Of a stretch of DNA of 64,000 bases, positions 34,101 through 47,500 are shown in pieces. The notes below the pieces were generated by a model, which saw only the letters and a program-made list of their open reading frames with translations, searched no databases and was not told where the DNA came from. The stretch comes from Onchocerca lupi. Its lineage: Eukaryota; Nematoda; Chromadorea; Rhabditida; Onchocercidae. The stretch covers positions 174,617 through 238,616 of the forward strand of contig JAOVVO010000042.1 of the NCBI GenBank assembly GCA_028564675.1. Direction: 5' to 3'. Positions within the stretch are counted from its first letter, which is position 1; every line of letters begins with the position of its first letter. The position numbers and the translations under genes were made by a program.

Positions 34101-36116
34101 CCATGATTACTATTGACAGCAATTTACAAAAGAATACTACGAGACTTGATGTTATTGCTGCTGATGATAATTCATCAGAAACACAAATATTGTCCGAAAG
34201 AATTTTTGCAGAATCTTCTACAGGAAATTATCCTTCTATACTGAATCAAAATCCATGCATGTGAGCAAATATCTTATTTTTAGGTAGAATTGAATTAACA
34301 TCAAGGTGTTGAATTCTCATTCATTAAGAAGTTCCGACTTGCTTCATTCTGATGGTTACGGTAGATATCTGACATATTGTATATTGCAGAAAGTTGTTTA
34401 ATATTTTCTCAAGATCATTTATTTCTTTTAATTCAGAGTGAAGTGTAGCGAATGTGGTTTGATTATTGTGAAGCCATCATTACTTATACGCCACATGCAA
34501 CGTGTGCATAATAAGAACTGTTTCTCAGCAGTAATTGAAGTGAACGGTTTACCTAATATCAGAGTGGATATGGATCGTGGAAAAGTAACTTGGTGGTGTT
34601 GCAATTTCTCTTTCGAAGACAAGTTCGTTTTCTTGACGGTCAATTGGAGCTATTTAATGAATGTTTTTTTTTTTTTAAAATACAAAAATTAGTTTCTATG
34701 TCTCAAGATTAATTTTTAGGAATCGTTTTATTCATCATAGAAAAACTTGTCATCAACCGGTGTTTGGATACAATGATTTGCAAAGTTATACGGTTAATAC
34801 TAAAGAAAAAAGAGTTCCCGTGCATGAAAGAAATGACAGAGAATTCATGAATACAGATCAGTTGATAAATCCTGACGAAACCCAAGATGATGAATTATAT
34901 ATTTTGATGGCAGAAGAAGATTCCGGTATTTTTTTCTTCATCGAAAAACTTCGTTAATTTTCTCGAAACTATTGAGGAAGACACGTATGAGATTGTCTTA
35001 AGCTAAAAAGTTTTTTAAATGAAGTTAGAGTGTTTCAAAATTGACCTATTACGAGGCACTGCTTAATTAACAATCTAACATGAACAATCTTATCATAACA
35101 GCATGTATTTTTTCGACTTTGGTAATAAAGGTCTTTTTTTTTTTCAATAATAGCATGTTCTACTGGTCAACTTATCTTTATAAACAAAAAAAAAAAAGGG
35201 ATTTTCATTTTTCTGGAATATGATTTAATTAAATGTTGAGTTAGATCTTGCCGGTTAAAAATTTTTATCATTAGTTTTAAAATCGGAAAATTGATTGAAT
35301 TTCAATTTTGTAATTTCCAGAACAAAGAAGTGAAACTCTTCTGCAAGAAATGCAAACAGATGAATCTATGGTGGAAGATGCACAGCAGATTACTCTAACA
35401 GCTAGGGAATTTACACAATTAAGACAACAAATTGGGGAAGACATTGATGGTGACATGGTTAGTTGCTAATATTACGAACTTCGCAGTTCAGAATTATAAT
35501 TTTTCCAGAAATTTTTTCATTGTTTATCCGACTTTGCTTTTCTTGACCACAGTCTTGATTGTTAAATGGATTCATTTTCTTTGACTATAAACTCCAGCAA
35601 TACGTTTTTTAGCAAATTTTTCTTGTTGATGACATGAATGATGCAGAACAACTGCCATCAAATTCTGGAATGGATCCAGCAATTGATTTCATCGCGAACA
35701 ATGTGATAGAAAACGACATACTGAATTCGTTACTTGTATCGAGCACACAAATTCCTTCCACGGATGACAAATATTATTCCGGCGCACACTCATCTGAATC
35801 AGAGTTTTCTATAGTGAATGTTCCAGATCCTACGGAAGATAAGATATTGCAGAATGACTTGTCTTTACCATCGGAAAATCTAATTAATGTAGAACCAAGT
35901 TCTGCAAGTCTTTCCATACCAATCGTAACATTTAGTCATGGTAGTCTGGTGAATAGTTCTCTGAATTGTGATTTTCAAGTTCAGGGGAATGCCAGTAATG
36001 AATTAACAATTCCCACAGTTGCCTCTTCCAACAATGAGCAACATTTTCATAGTAATGTGGCATGTTCTCCTACATTATTATGTCCTGATTTGGAGGAATT
36101 GCACGATCAGCGCTAG
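31105..36116 (+). CDS. C2H2 zinc-finger protein, 734 residues
   Basis: Eleven exons: 31105-31201, 31582-31863, 32584-32755, 32908-32993, 33184-33356, 33470-33567, 33997-34260, 34437-34622, 34720-34925, 35321-35457, 35613-36116. Five clear C2H2 fingers, each spaced by linkers, not a tandem KRAB-style array: YPCRYC...HTEMEH, LNCHIC...HFRAH, CTCCEC...HKQSLH, YVCKWC...HKKNMH, VKCSEC...HMQRVH. A sixth, WWCCNF...HHRKTCH, is degenerate (CC in place of CxxC). The stretch before finger 1 is acidic and carries a conserved-looking block (WKPMKRFYIDVNRSQIYE); the basic helix KKRRREALKK-like segment lies between fingers 1 and 2. The last 210 residues are Ser/Asn/Asp-rich, like an activation region. Probably a nuclear DNA- or RNA-binding regulator; I cannot name an orthologue. 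The donor of exon 3 is uncertain (32755 chosen by phase; one more in-frame option lies about 36 bases downstream). Confidence 0.85.
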
Positions 36117-36200
36117 GAACTTCCCCATTCCTTAACCGTAATTAGTAAGAAACCAATTTGATTATTATCCTGTGGGAGATTCGAGAACTAATGATTTTTT

Positions 36201-36206
36201 AATAAA
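36201..36206 (+). terminator. Putative poly(A) signal AATAAA of the zinc-finger gene
   Basis: TTTTTTAATAAAGC, 84 bases after the TAG at 36114-36116. A second AATAAA at 36957 is a possible distal alternative. Confidence 0.5.
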
Positions 36207-37574
36207 GCTAAATTATAGACCTATTTCTATCCTGGATAGCATCTTTACTTTGTTAGATTTGAATCGAAAAGATACTCTCACAACAGCAGCGGTTGGTTGA
36301 ACCACTTTCTTACAGCAATTGTCAATAACTGCAGTTAGTAATGACTATCAATCCAACTGCTGCAAGTATGCGTAATTGAACAATACTTCGATGAAAGTGA
36401 TAACGTTTAAGAGACAGTATAATATTAGGATTTCACTTCACAACTTATATCGGTGATATGCGAAATACTAACAAAATTCTTATTGTGCCGCTGCTCGCTC
36501 TTATCGATGTAGGGGACCGAATGATTTGTCTTTAGCTGATAACGGTTCCAATAAACAAGAATTCTGTAGAATAATTGCATTTAAGCATGTAGTGAAATGT
36601 ATAGCATTTGACAATTTGATGTATGTTAAGAATAGTTAGTTTGAATTATCTGTTGTTGTAGCATTTAGTTTTGGAGTCTTAAATCGATAATATTTTCAGT
36701 GGTTTCTGTCACTCAATTTTTCGTGCTATTGGATTGTGCTTGAGCATGTGTTATCAAATGTCAGTTTCAAGTCTAAAAGATTCGTGGTTTGAAAGATTCT
36801 TTTTAGTTTTGCACAAAATCAAATTCCGATGACTTTCAAAATTGATCGGTAATAAAATCGCCAAACATCAATGTAAATTAGTAAGGAACAAATCAGGTTT
36901 TCTTAACTTGTATGATTTAATATGGTTTTCGCTTCTATATGAATTATGGATTATGAAATAAATAGACTTTTTTCAAAATTTGTACTTTACACTGTATCAC
37001 TGCGGTATTGTGGAGAGCCAGGTTCCAAATCAGTTTCGGGATCTTTCGATTTGCAGTAGAGAAGATGTCCTTTATGGAAAATCGCTGTTTTTTCCTGTCT
37101 TGGTTGGAAATTGCTTGAAACAATTCATTTATTGGTATTGTTTCAATTTATTACAGTTGGAATTGAAATGAGTAGTATGTTATCTTAAATTACAATAGCA
37201 ATATGCAGGACTTTTTCATCAACAAAACATTATGAGCAATATGAATAGGAAAATATACATGTAAGTGCAGAAAAGTCACATTTCAGAGTACATTTGCTGT
37301 AATACTCTGTATATACAGATCGTTTTTGGAGCTCATGACATAATTTTTCTGCAAGGAAAAGAGCCGGAGGAATTTTGAAATGAAAAAGGATTAGATTTCT
37401 GAAATAGGGGAAGTCTGAAATCGAAACATTTCGAAGTAAAATCTGTTTTCTTAATTCAATTTGAAGAAGAAAGTGAAAGCGCTCTTGAATCCTTTGCAAT
37501 ACCCGTGTCAAAGATATGGATTTACTTATGGACAATGAAATAACTTTTCATCGACTAGATTTTTTACCATTTAA
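36207..37574. other. Intergenic, 3' ends of two convergent genes
   Basis: Lies between the zinc-finger gene (+) and the Kv gene (-). Small open frames (for example 36980-37171 +, 37230-37535 -) have no recognised motif. No RNA gene seen. Confidence 0.5.
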
Positions 37575-37670
37575 TTAGTCTTCTCTATCCGAAGATAAAG
37601 TTGATACCGTCAAATTGATCAACGAAGCGGTAAGATGTGTGATTGACCATGCCGCTTCGTTGTTTAATTG
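37575..37670 (-). other. Possible readthrough extension of the Kv channel
   Basis: Directly after the Kv TGA (37673-37671) the same frame stays open for 31 codons (QLNNEAAWSITHLTASLINL, then TVSTLSSDRED) to TAA at 37577-37575. The six bases after the stop are CAATTA, which fits the CARYYA readthrough context, and the 18-bp foldback at 37613-37669 starts one base later. Whether it is translated is inference. Confidence 0.4.
37613..37669 (-). repeat. 18-bp stem-loop starting next to the Kv stop codon
   Basis: In the mRNA sense the arms are AATTAAACAACGAAGCGG (37669-37652) and CCGCTTCGTTGATCAATT (37630-37613): 18 positions with two mismatches, the inner 11 perfect, around a 21-base loop. The stem is much richer in GC than its surroundings. 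Confidence 0.75.
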
Positions 37671-40600
37671 TCAAGGAAATTTGGATGATTCCTCTGACGC
37701 TGTTTCATCATCTTCAACTGATGCTCGCATTTGTGCCAGTCGTGTTTCTTGTCGATAAAAATGTTTAAAATTTGCTACCTGAAAGTAAAGTAATAGGCCA
37801 ATAAATTAGTGCTGGCAAAAGCACAGAGGTTCATAGCATATAAGAATTTTGAATAATTCAATAGTTCTTAGCCGTTTTCCAAAGAAATTTGTCCATCTAC
37901 CAAATAAATACTTACAATAATAGGTACAGGTAGGGCAAGTGTTAATACACCAATCAATGCACATAAGCCACCCACTAGCTTACCATAAACTCCAGTCGGC
38001 GTCAGATCTCCATACCTTAAAAAATACTTCCCTGAAAAGCTAAAAAATTTTCGAAAACATCCAGTCAGAACGAACATAAATGAACTTACAAAAATTACAA
38101 TAAGAAATAAAATTCCATGTTATCTATGACACTGACACCATCATCTCATTATTTCTTACGACATTCCGAAAGTCGAACAAAAAATTAATAATTAAAAACA
38201 GAGTTGGAATTTAGTATCAAAAGAACTTGCGGTCATTTTCTATTTCTTTTATTATTTGTCAATTCGAAGAATCTTGAAAAATAAGAAGCTTTGAGTATTA
38301 AGAGGATCTAAAAAATACTCATAAAAATTAGAAAAGTCAGTTTTAATAAAGTTATTATTTGACAATTCAGTTCTAGTTGGATACCACGTACTTCACGTTG
38401 TTTTTTTAATTACAATATAAAACTGAACGTGTGCTAATGACTGTCATACGAGATGAATGATAATGTTTAATTGTATTACGAAGAAAAAAAAAATGAAAAT
38501 AAACATTTATTATTAAGCTAGTTAGAGGGAACGATACGGGTCATAAGAGCATGGAAATTGATGCTTCTCAATTTTCAATCACACTTCTGTGATTTTAGAA
38601 GTATTCCATTAGAAACTCAAATTATTTGAGTGAATAACCTCAGAACTAAAAGACAAAAAAAAGAAACTCTTTTATTCTTAGCATATGCAATATTTCTTGA
38701 AAAATATATTTCGATCTAAAATTTCTACTAACTGCAATTAATTCCAATAAGCGATTTTCTAGATAACTAAAATTTTGGTTTCAAACATCCAGAAATTTAG
38801 TCAATTTAAAAAGATTAAGCATTACCATTTTTGAAGACAAACATTAGTTAATGAAAATCGAAATTTGGATTAATAGATATTTAAGCGACAACATGTCAGA
38901 AAAATACAAAACTTACCCGACTGTAGTCATTGTAACCTGGAATGGATTAAAATAAAACATAAGCAATCAAACATTGCAGAGATATTTCTGAAACAATGCT
39001 TAAACTGTCGAAAAATTGTGGTAACTAATACACAAAGGATGATTATATAGAACAGTAAAGCTTACCAAGACAAACCAGAAAGAAGCAGGAATTGAGGTAA
39101 ATTTTGTATTTGGCTCATTCTGTTCAGCGAAATAAACACCGCTAGAGAAAAGTACCAAAGCAATAATCATAAAGAAGATGAGAAGACAAAATTCCTGTAT
39201 AGAAGCACGAAATGTTTTGCCGAGAATTTGCAAGCCAACTGAATGCCTGTAAATATATTTTCTCATCAAAAGTAGCTCCACTCTCAGAAATGATTGATCA
39301 GTTCATCTTGTTGCATTGTCAATGCTCAAGTTAGCAAGAAGTGACAAGTACATCACTCTTCGGAATCTCTTAATAATCGTGAGCTGTTCTGAAAGTTTTT
39401 CATACTGTGGAGCAGATGAATCTTGGTGAGAAAGGTTTTATTGATTGATGGAGCATTGGTTTTTCTCTACGTTATGACAAAAAATCAGCGTTATGAATAA
39501 AGTCGGATAATATCAAGATTGCAGTTGATGTTTGGTTGCAGTAGAAATGGTTCGAAGAGTTCGACTGGACTGGAGAATAGTGATTGTTGAATGGATCCAG
39601 CAAGATGAGCACTTGGGTGAAGAACTGACTGAGTTTAAACTGATTGAAAAATTGAATAACCGCCAAGATATCTTTTTTATATTGATAATTCATAGTCTTT
39701 GTAGTGAGCAGTGACTTACAATACTTGTGAATTATGAGCAAAAGGTTTGGTTATTCGGACAAAAGATCAAAGATAGACAATGCCTACAATAGGCTTTAAT
39801 CCCCAATATTCCAAAAATTTGAATTGATTTCAACATTTCAAACAATGTACATGAGCTCTGTTAGCGATCGAAAGATGAAAGAACAAGGACCTTCGTAAGA
39901 TATGTTGATAAATGATTCATTTGTCTAAGAAATATGACAATTTTCTATTATACAAAGTACTTTGATTATTTCGTCATATTTATATTATAAAATATTTCGG
40001 TTTTATCAACAAATGCTACCAGAATCTTTGGCGGTACGAAGAATGAAAAGAGTTATGTAATAACTTAATACTAACCTGCTGAGCTTGAATATCCTGAATA
40101 CCCGTACTAATCTTAGAACTCGTAATATAGCGAATGACATTGATGATTTGGTTGAATCCATCCTGAAATTTATGTTATATCTTCGATCAGATTCAATTTT
40201 AAACTAAAATATTTCAATTGTCAAAGACACATTGTGATTAAAATTAACTAGCAGTCACTTCGTAACTGCTTCCATAATTGTTGTTCGTAATTTCAAAACG
40301 ACTAAATGAAATTAAAACGAACTTACCACAATAAATTACCAAAAAAAGGAGCAATAGCAATAAAATCAATAATATTGAGGGCAGAACGAAGGAAGGTGAG
40401 TTTGTTCGGACAGCTTATAAATCGCAGCAATAATTCTGAAATTACATAATATTTCCTTATAGTATCCTGTTTAAAAGCTTCTATTTGATGAACGAAAAAA
40501 AAAATGAAGAATTCCTTTTAATTGAAATTGCCAACATTCAATTTTTAGTAAAAAGTGATTGTTATGCAAATCGCTAATCTGAAGTAGATATTTGATTTAA

Positions 40601-43465
40601 AAGTTTAAAGCTAAGCTTACGCTGGTTTTTAAACAAAAAACATGAACTGCCGTCATCGATTGATAACGGTTCTGCCTTTCTCGAGGGCAGAAACAATGAT
40701 GATGATATATTATAAGGAAACCAAATTTTTTTTTTTTTTTTTTGATTTAATTCATTAATAAAACAATAAACGGCAAATTAAAATAAGGAGTTTTCTTTTG
40801 TGATTGATTATTTGGAAATTAATGTTTACTAGGAAAGTTCTGCATTCGAAAAGATAAATCAAAAATTTTTTTATATCACCAAGATTTTCTTCCTGGAAAT
40901 TCAAACCTTAGATTTATGGTATTCGAGTTATTTGTTTAAAATTTGAAATAAATGATGACTAACCGGTGGTAAACCAAATAATGCAGAACAATTCAATGTA
41001 AAAAAATGGATTAGACCAGTCGCGTACATCACTCGGATTTACTTTCATCGATGGCAATGTTTCCAGACAAAATGATATTATTGATCTGAAATTCGAACTA
41101 AATTATTTAGAAATATTTGAACTCATCAAGTCAATTATAGTTTTATTTAAAACTTCATTTGATATATTGGAGTTGATATAGTCACTTACAAGATCAAGAA
41201 TTTTAAGAGTTTTCAAAGAACTACTAAAAATTCAATAGAACTTTCAGTAGAATTTCATAGAAATTCAACACAAATTCAATAGATTTCATACATGCTAATA
41301 ACAAAAATAGAGAGCAACGCAAAAATACGGGCGAATAATGAGGAATCCGGATATTCTACCAATTCCCACAATTTCCGTTGTAACACATTTTCAGGCATTT
41401 GGATTTCTTTAGGTTTTTCGTATCCTTCGCTAATCCAGAATTTCTCCAGCAGTTCTTCACCCATCTACAAAAAAATGATATCGTAATGGACATGTCTACA
41501 ATAGCAGACCTTGTTATTTTCAAATGTCTATCACTTTGTTCGAATTTTTCAAGTCAAGTAAAGTTGTCATTTGATCATTTTCATCTCCTAAGGATCCTTT
41601 GAACAAACGAGTGTCTTCAACTTTCTTCATTGTGGATCATATGGCATTATTTGATCGAAATCCAGATTTTTTGAAGCAATGATTTACTTCGAAAAACTTG
41701 AGCTCTTTGATAAACATATCGATTGGTACCGATTCTGGTCTTTTCACGATGCCACCGCTTTGATAAGTATACAATATTGATTCAAAGCTGAAAAATCATA
41801 ATTAGTATCACTAAGACATTTTATCCCATTAAAAGGCTTTTTGTTACTATGAAGTTGCGCAATTATCATTTGAAAAATTGGCGCCAACAACAGCTTTATC
41901 TGTTACATTCTTGTGATATAGCATGAAATTATAGATTTTCAAAAATTTAATTTATTTTAAACGGTTTTTCTGATATCAAGACAAGTCACTTAAAAAATTT
42001 GAGGTAAAAAAAAGAAAAAAAACATAAACCTTGTACGATGCCGATCGAAAAAATATTCATTATTTTTGGGGTCCCAGAAACGATTTCGTTTGAATGAATT
42101 ACCAAGTAATGTCAGCGGGTATCTACCAAAAATAACATCAAAATTTGCTTTTATCAACGTTATTTGTCAAAAAGAAATAGTCTATTACTAATTTCATAAA
42201 AAATGCTTAAGCACTGTAATAAGTAAAATCATAGTATTAAGCTTATTTGTGTAATATAATGAAGTCGCTCTCTTAACGAATTGTCCATAGACGAGACAAT
42301 GTAGTATTGAAAACTCAAACAGATATCAAAAACTTGATAAAGCTTGGTTGACGAAGATTTCCGAAGGAAGAAAAAAGTGAATAAAGTGATCTGTACTATG
42401 TCATCTGCAATTCTTCTCACTTCGAAGATATAATTTAAAAGTACTTCATTTGGCAACTGTATGTAATAGCATACTGCTACGATTGATACTATACTTTCCT
42501 AATTAATGAATACTAAGCATTGACACTTCTCTGTACTTTGATCGAATAGAAACGAAAATGCCAGAATGGAAAATCAAAAAAGCGTTATAATCTAATAAAT
42601 TATATTCATAATAATAACCACTTCCATATGAGATAAAAAACTTGTGAAAGTCACATATTGAAATAAATCATTTGAATTATGAACATTTTGTTCACTTCGA
42701 AAACTTTTTAATTAAGTGTAAGTCGTGCATTCCTTAAAGAAAAAGCTATGGCCAAGGATTAGTTCAATATCTAAACTTATGCATTTACTGTCAAATTCGG
42801 TTAACAGCACCTGCTATTTCTATTTTGCTATTTCATCATTTTTTTGTCCATCTCTCCTCACAGTTTATTACTTCAATTTTGATTTTGATAAAGCTTTTTA
42901 TGCTTCAGTTTTCTGCAAAACTGTTGCCAGCAAAACACGAGTTGACGCTTTACTTACCTTCTCAGTGTCGATTCATAAGTTTGAAACTTTAGACCAGAAA
43001 CATTGATCGTGATACGCTCCCTTCTTCTTGTCAGTGATGTGTCATTGTACATTATGTTGCTTGACTGGAAATATTTTTAACTGCGTTCAACATAACTCTA
43101 TAAAATTCATGGATAGATGGAAAGGAAAAAAGTGCGATTAAATCAAGCGGAATATTATAAGTCGCTAAATGTCCAACGGAAATTGGACCAACAGATGAGT
43201 CTGTTCCCGGAAAATAATGAAAATTGCATAAAGCGGGAAAGCAGGAAGAATACTTCGAGAAAGAAGCAATGTTCCGTGCTGTATTCTAGCACTGAGTTTC
43301 TCATGAATTTCTTTCCAGCCCACATGCTATGATGTGTCAATGGAAGTCTTGATTTTGAATATAAAAAAATTATTCAAGACTTACTTCTTCCTCTGTGATC
43401 ATCGGAAAAATTGATCCATTGTTTGATTTTTCTTCATTTATCTCCTTACTTGATGCATTCATCAT
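37671..43465 (-). CDS. shk-1: Voltage-gated K+ channel, Shaker (Kv1) family
   Basis: Twelve exons, all phase-matched: 43465-43385, 43064-42958, 42122-42030, 41787-41688, 41464-41292, 41085-40964, 40435-40327, 40162-40076, 39246-39066, 38936-38917, 38015-37916, 37778-37671; 426 residues. Pore-forming alpha subunit of a plasma-membrane delayed-rectifier or A-type channel. T1 tetramerisation domain: INVSGLKFQTYESTL, PLTLLGN, NEYFFDRHR, SFESILYTYQSGG. S1 ends SFCLETLP; S2 near 41 kb; S4 at 275-291 carries six regularly spaced charges (RVLRLVRVFRIFKLSR). S5 follows GLQILGKTFRAS; the filter is TTVGYGD (355-361), S6 has the PVP gate motif (LALPVPIIV). The C-terminus is short (ends SSKFP) without the usual PDZ ligand. 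The filter is split: VTMTTVG comes from a 20-base microexon. The symbol is given by similarity to nematode SHK-1. Upstream DNA at 44340-44480 is less AT-rich and may be the promoter. Confidence 0.92.
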
Positions 43466-44497
43466 GGGAGACCTGTACAAGTGCTACATAAGCGAATTAG
43501 TTTGATGAATCAGCAGCGTTTAGACTGCATGGAATATTTATCACCTATCTAATCAGTCAAGAAAAAGTATTTTTTACGAATTGCGAAAGATAAATTTACT
43601 CAACCATTTGGGTATAAAATTAACAAGACTATTAAATCATTTAAATAAACTGAACTGAACAATAGATGTTTTTGCACCAAACTATTTAGAAATCAGAAAA
43701 AGTGCTAACAATTACGAAAAATTAATAACAGAATTAAAAATTTGTCCCTCAAAATCTGAGAGATCAAAATTTTGTATCTTTTCACGTTGATACAGATATC
43801 CGTCTTTTTTAAATTCGATGACAAGCAATTTTTAAATGCCATCTTCGATTTAGAACTACTAGGCTTTGATGCAAGCGACAGCAAATAACTAGAAGAGAAA
43901 GAGATGCAATATCCACTGCTTAAAAATTAAGTCTTTTTGAACTTCGAATAAGATGGTTAAAATATATTATAGAACACAAAAAAGTGCATAAGTCTATTGA
44001 TCACTCATCAAAACTTAAACAACTGCCAAAGAGATAACAGTTGACAAGCATATTGCTGAAATATAACTCTACATTTAATGCAGGAAACATTTCGCTTCTC
44101 CCCAAACACTTTATTTACAACTTCTTGTCTTGAAAAATTAAACTAATATTTTATTATTAATTTCGCCAGAAATATGATGTTTGCCAAATTTTCCAAAAAT
44201 CTAAAAAACATAGATTATTTGCTTAGGCATCTACTTGTCAGTCATAATTGATCAGTGTTTTTTTCACTTCTAACAATGAATTCTTCCCATTGCAAATTGA
44301 ATTTCTTTTTACTGACATTTTGAAGGAAATGAGATGAAACATGGAGAAGAGGAGAGGAGAGAGGAGCTGAAGCCAAGAAACCATCGGTACTCATCAAAGT
44401 CCTCAGCTGGGCTCAATGACTGACATCTGTGTAAAAGCCTCGATATTCTTCCTCTTCCTTCAATCTACTTCCAAGCTTTGAAACTAACACTTGCTTA

Positions 44498-44592
44498 CTT
44501 ACATACATACACACAGAGCCACAAAATACATATGCACATACATTGCATACACATACACCTACACATACAAACAGACATATACATATACATAT
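44498..44592. repeat. Degenerate (CA/TA)n microsatellite
   Basis: A run of ACATACATACACACA..., ACATACACATACACC... and ACATATACATATACATATG units, about 1 kb upstream of the Kv start codon. Confidence 0.85.
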
Positions 44593-47500
44593 GTTCTTCG
44601 GGAAATGATCGGAAACTAATGTTTCTGAAATTTAAAAAATTCAAATGGACTGAAAGTTAATGATGATTCGTCATTGAAATGATCGCAAAATCAAAAAAAA
44701 AAAAAGTATATTTGAATTAAAATTCAAACACTGTTGTAGCTGTTGTTTATTTTTATTTTATCTCCTATTTCTTTCATTTTTTATTTTATTTTATTTGTAT
44801 TCTTAGTTGTTTATTTTCATACAGAAAGAATTAAAAATTTAAAAATGAAATTAAGGATGAAGTGCTTGCTATGGTATAAACTTACAACTCAGTATAGTAT
44901 GCAAACAGATCAATAGATACAAAGTCAAATTTAGATAAAAATAATTTTTTCACTATTTAATTACATTTAAAAGTTCGGACTCGGAACTTAAAGTAATTAT
45001 TCATTTCCGATGTGGTCAATTTTTCTAATACAGGAAATCAGCACATTTCCTTTATTATTTTTGAATAGAATCATCTTACACATAATCAACCGAACGGGAT
45101 CGATAATGACATCTGCTTTGCTGCAAATTAACGAATGTTGAGGTTTCTATTGATTGGCCACTTCGACTGCGATACTTCTCCGGATGAACATTTAGTAAAT
45201 GTTCTATTTGCCTGGAAGCATGAGAAATGTTCATATCTAGACATGAATTATTGAAAAAGTTTTGTGGTGCAGATTGAAAATTCCAAACTCAGACGCATCA
45301 TTTATTTCTTCTACTTTGTCACTTTTTTAATATTTGTGTTAAACCATTTGAAAAAATTAAAGAGTGAGAAATTTAAACTAAATCTCGCATACATTTTTAA
45401 TCAATGCTTCTTATAAATAGCCAGATTTAATGGTAGATTAGAAAATTGATGGAATGGCCAAATACTATTAGAACTGTTTATCATACTATTCATTAAATAA
45501 TCAGGTTCTGAATAATGACGAACTAAGTTGAATATCTGACCAGATTTTCGACAGAAATCTCAAAGAATTGGGCGCGACGGCGTAGAAAATTGTTTTCTTC
45601 CTGTTTTAATAAGATCTATGATGGTAAGAAAACAAGGGTAAACAAAAAAATAACTTACCAAGTTACTTTCCCTCAAGAATAATTTTTAATTAGTTATTTG
45701 TTCAAAAAAAAATGTTTTAATTACACTTTAAAATCTTCCTATATTGGCTGCATTCAATGAAAACTGCATGAAAATAATTTTTTTTCTAAAAGTAGTAATT
45801 TTCTAAATTCAATATTTTCATCAAAATATGATATCTTTTGGGTTTTCAATTACTATTTGTACCTTTTTCTGCAAAATCGATGTTTCCCCATTTGTCGCCA
45901 AAATTCAATTTCAAGAAATTTTGTAAAAAAATATCATTAAATATTAATGTGTGTAGAACGAGTAACTTGTATCGACGCGAAAAAAACGGCAACTGCTAAT
46001 TAGAATACATGTATTGATTGTAGGCATTTACAAAAGTATACCTAATAAGTAAATATTCAAATACCTGAAATATGAATATGAAATATGTATTGAAAACTAT
46101 AATTTTACAAGCATTTATCAGCTTAAAATTATCCGCTTTAAATATCCACCATAATTAATGAATAATAAACTAAACGGTACGGGTACTGAATAAATACTGT
46201 TTAAAATTGTAAAAATTAGAACAGCAGGAATTCGACTATTTTAAGGGTTTAAAAAAATTATTGAATTTTGATCGTTAAAAATATCATTAATCAAACCATT
46301 TGCAATCTTAACTTTTCCATTACTGGAGAAAGACCATATACAAATCATTTATTTGTGATGTAATTTAATGTTGGTCGATGATGATTTCATATTTTCGATA
46401 AATTTCAATTCTTTAGTTCCAACAAATTTTTTGCTTTCATACAGATTTTTCTATCGTTCCGTATTGACTTGTCTTAGGTAGAATTATTATTCGTAAATTG
46501 GTTAAGTCAACCCGACAAGGACATTTATTAATTCGTGTTTGAAACTTCATCTTTTTAAATCTGTTTTTATCAAAATGAAAAATTAACAATTTTTTAATGG
46601 AATTATCACTGAATGAAAAAAGAACATACAAAAATTAATTGAAAACTAGATAAAAAAAAAAGGTTGAAAAAGTGTTTTGATACCAATACTGATTTTCCAA
46701 ATGTTATCTTGATTATTTGGAAAATGAAAGATAATAGATTAGCATTTTGAGAAGCTGTTTAGACTATCGATTTGTTTAGATTATTCATTCTATTGATCAT
46801 TATCTTATTCATACCCTACTAAACACTGCAACTTAACATTGTATATTATACAAGCAAATTAAATACTTCTTTAACTGCTTGAAAATCGCTCGAAAATTCA
46901 AATCAAATGAAGTTGTATTGAATTCTTTTTAAATTTAATCATTTTTCCATTTATAAGATTAACATAATATCAAAAATACACTCACTGAGCACTGAGCATT
47001 AAGTTGCTTATAAGTTTCAATTAACAATCTATGGTATTTCCAACACAGTACTCTCAAAAGAATTGTCCCGAATACCAATGTGCTACTTTTATCAATGATT
47101 CTTCAGCATTTTGGAATCGAAAGAAAAAAAAAACATTCAAATGAATTAAATCCTCGAAAATGCCGACATGAAGTTTGTGAAGATTACTTTGCCAAAATTT
47201 ATGGAGCAATTTCCTCTTTTTGTAAGAAATATTTAACAAAATTAAATTGATTATTAGAACAAATGATCCTGATTCTAAATTATTTTTTAACAAATGGAAA
47301 AAAGAAGAGATCAATAAGGCGAAAAATAAAGAGATTTAACAAAAATTACATTATTTTTGAGTTTCGATAACATTGAATCATTGACAAGAAGTGAACGAAA
47401 AGCTATTTATGATAGCATCAGTTAACAGATAACATTATTCGTTCGCTCCAAGTTGGGAAAATAAATTTCAAGCGTTAATTGATTGAACAAACCTTTTTGT

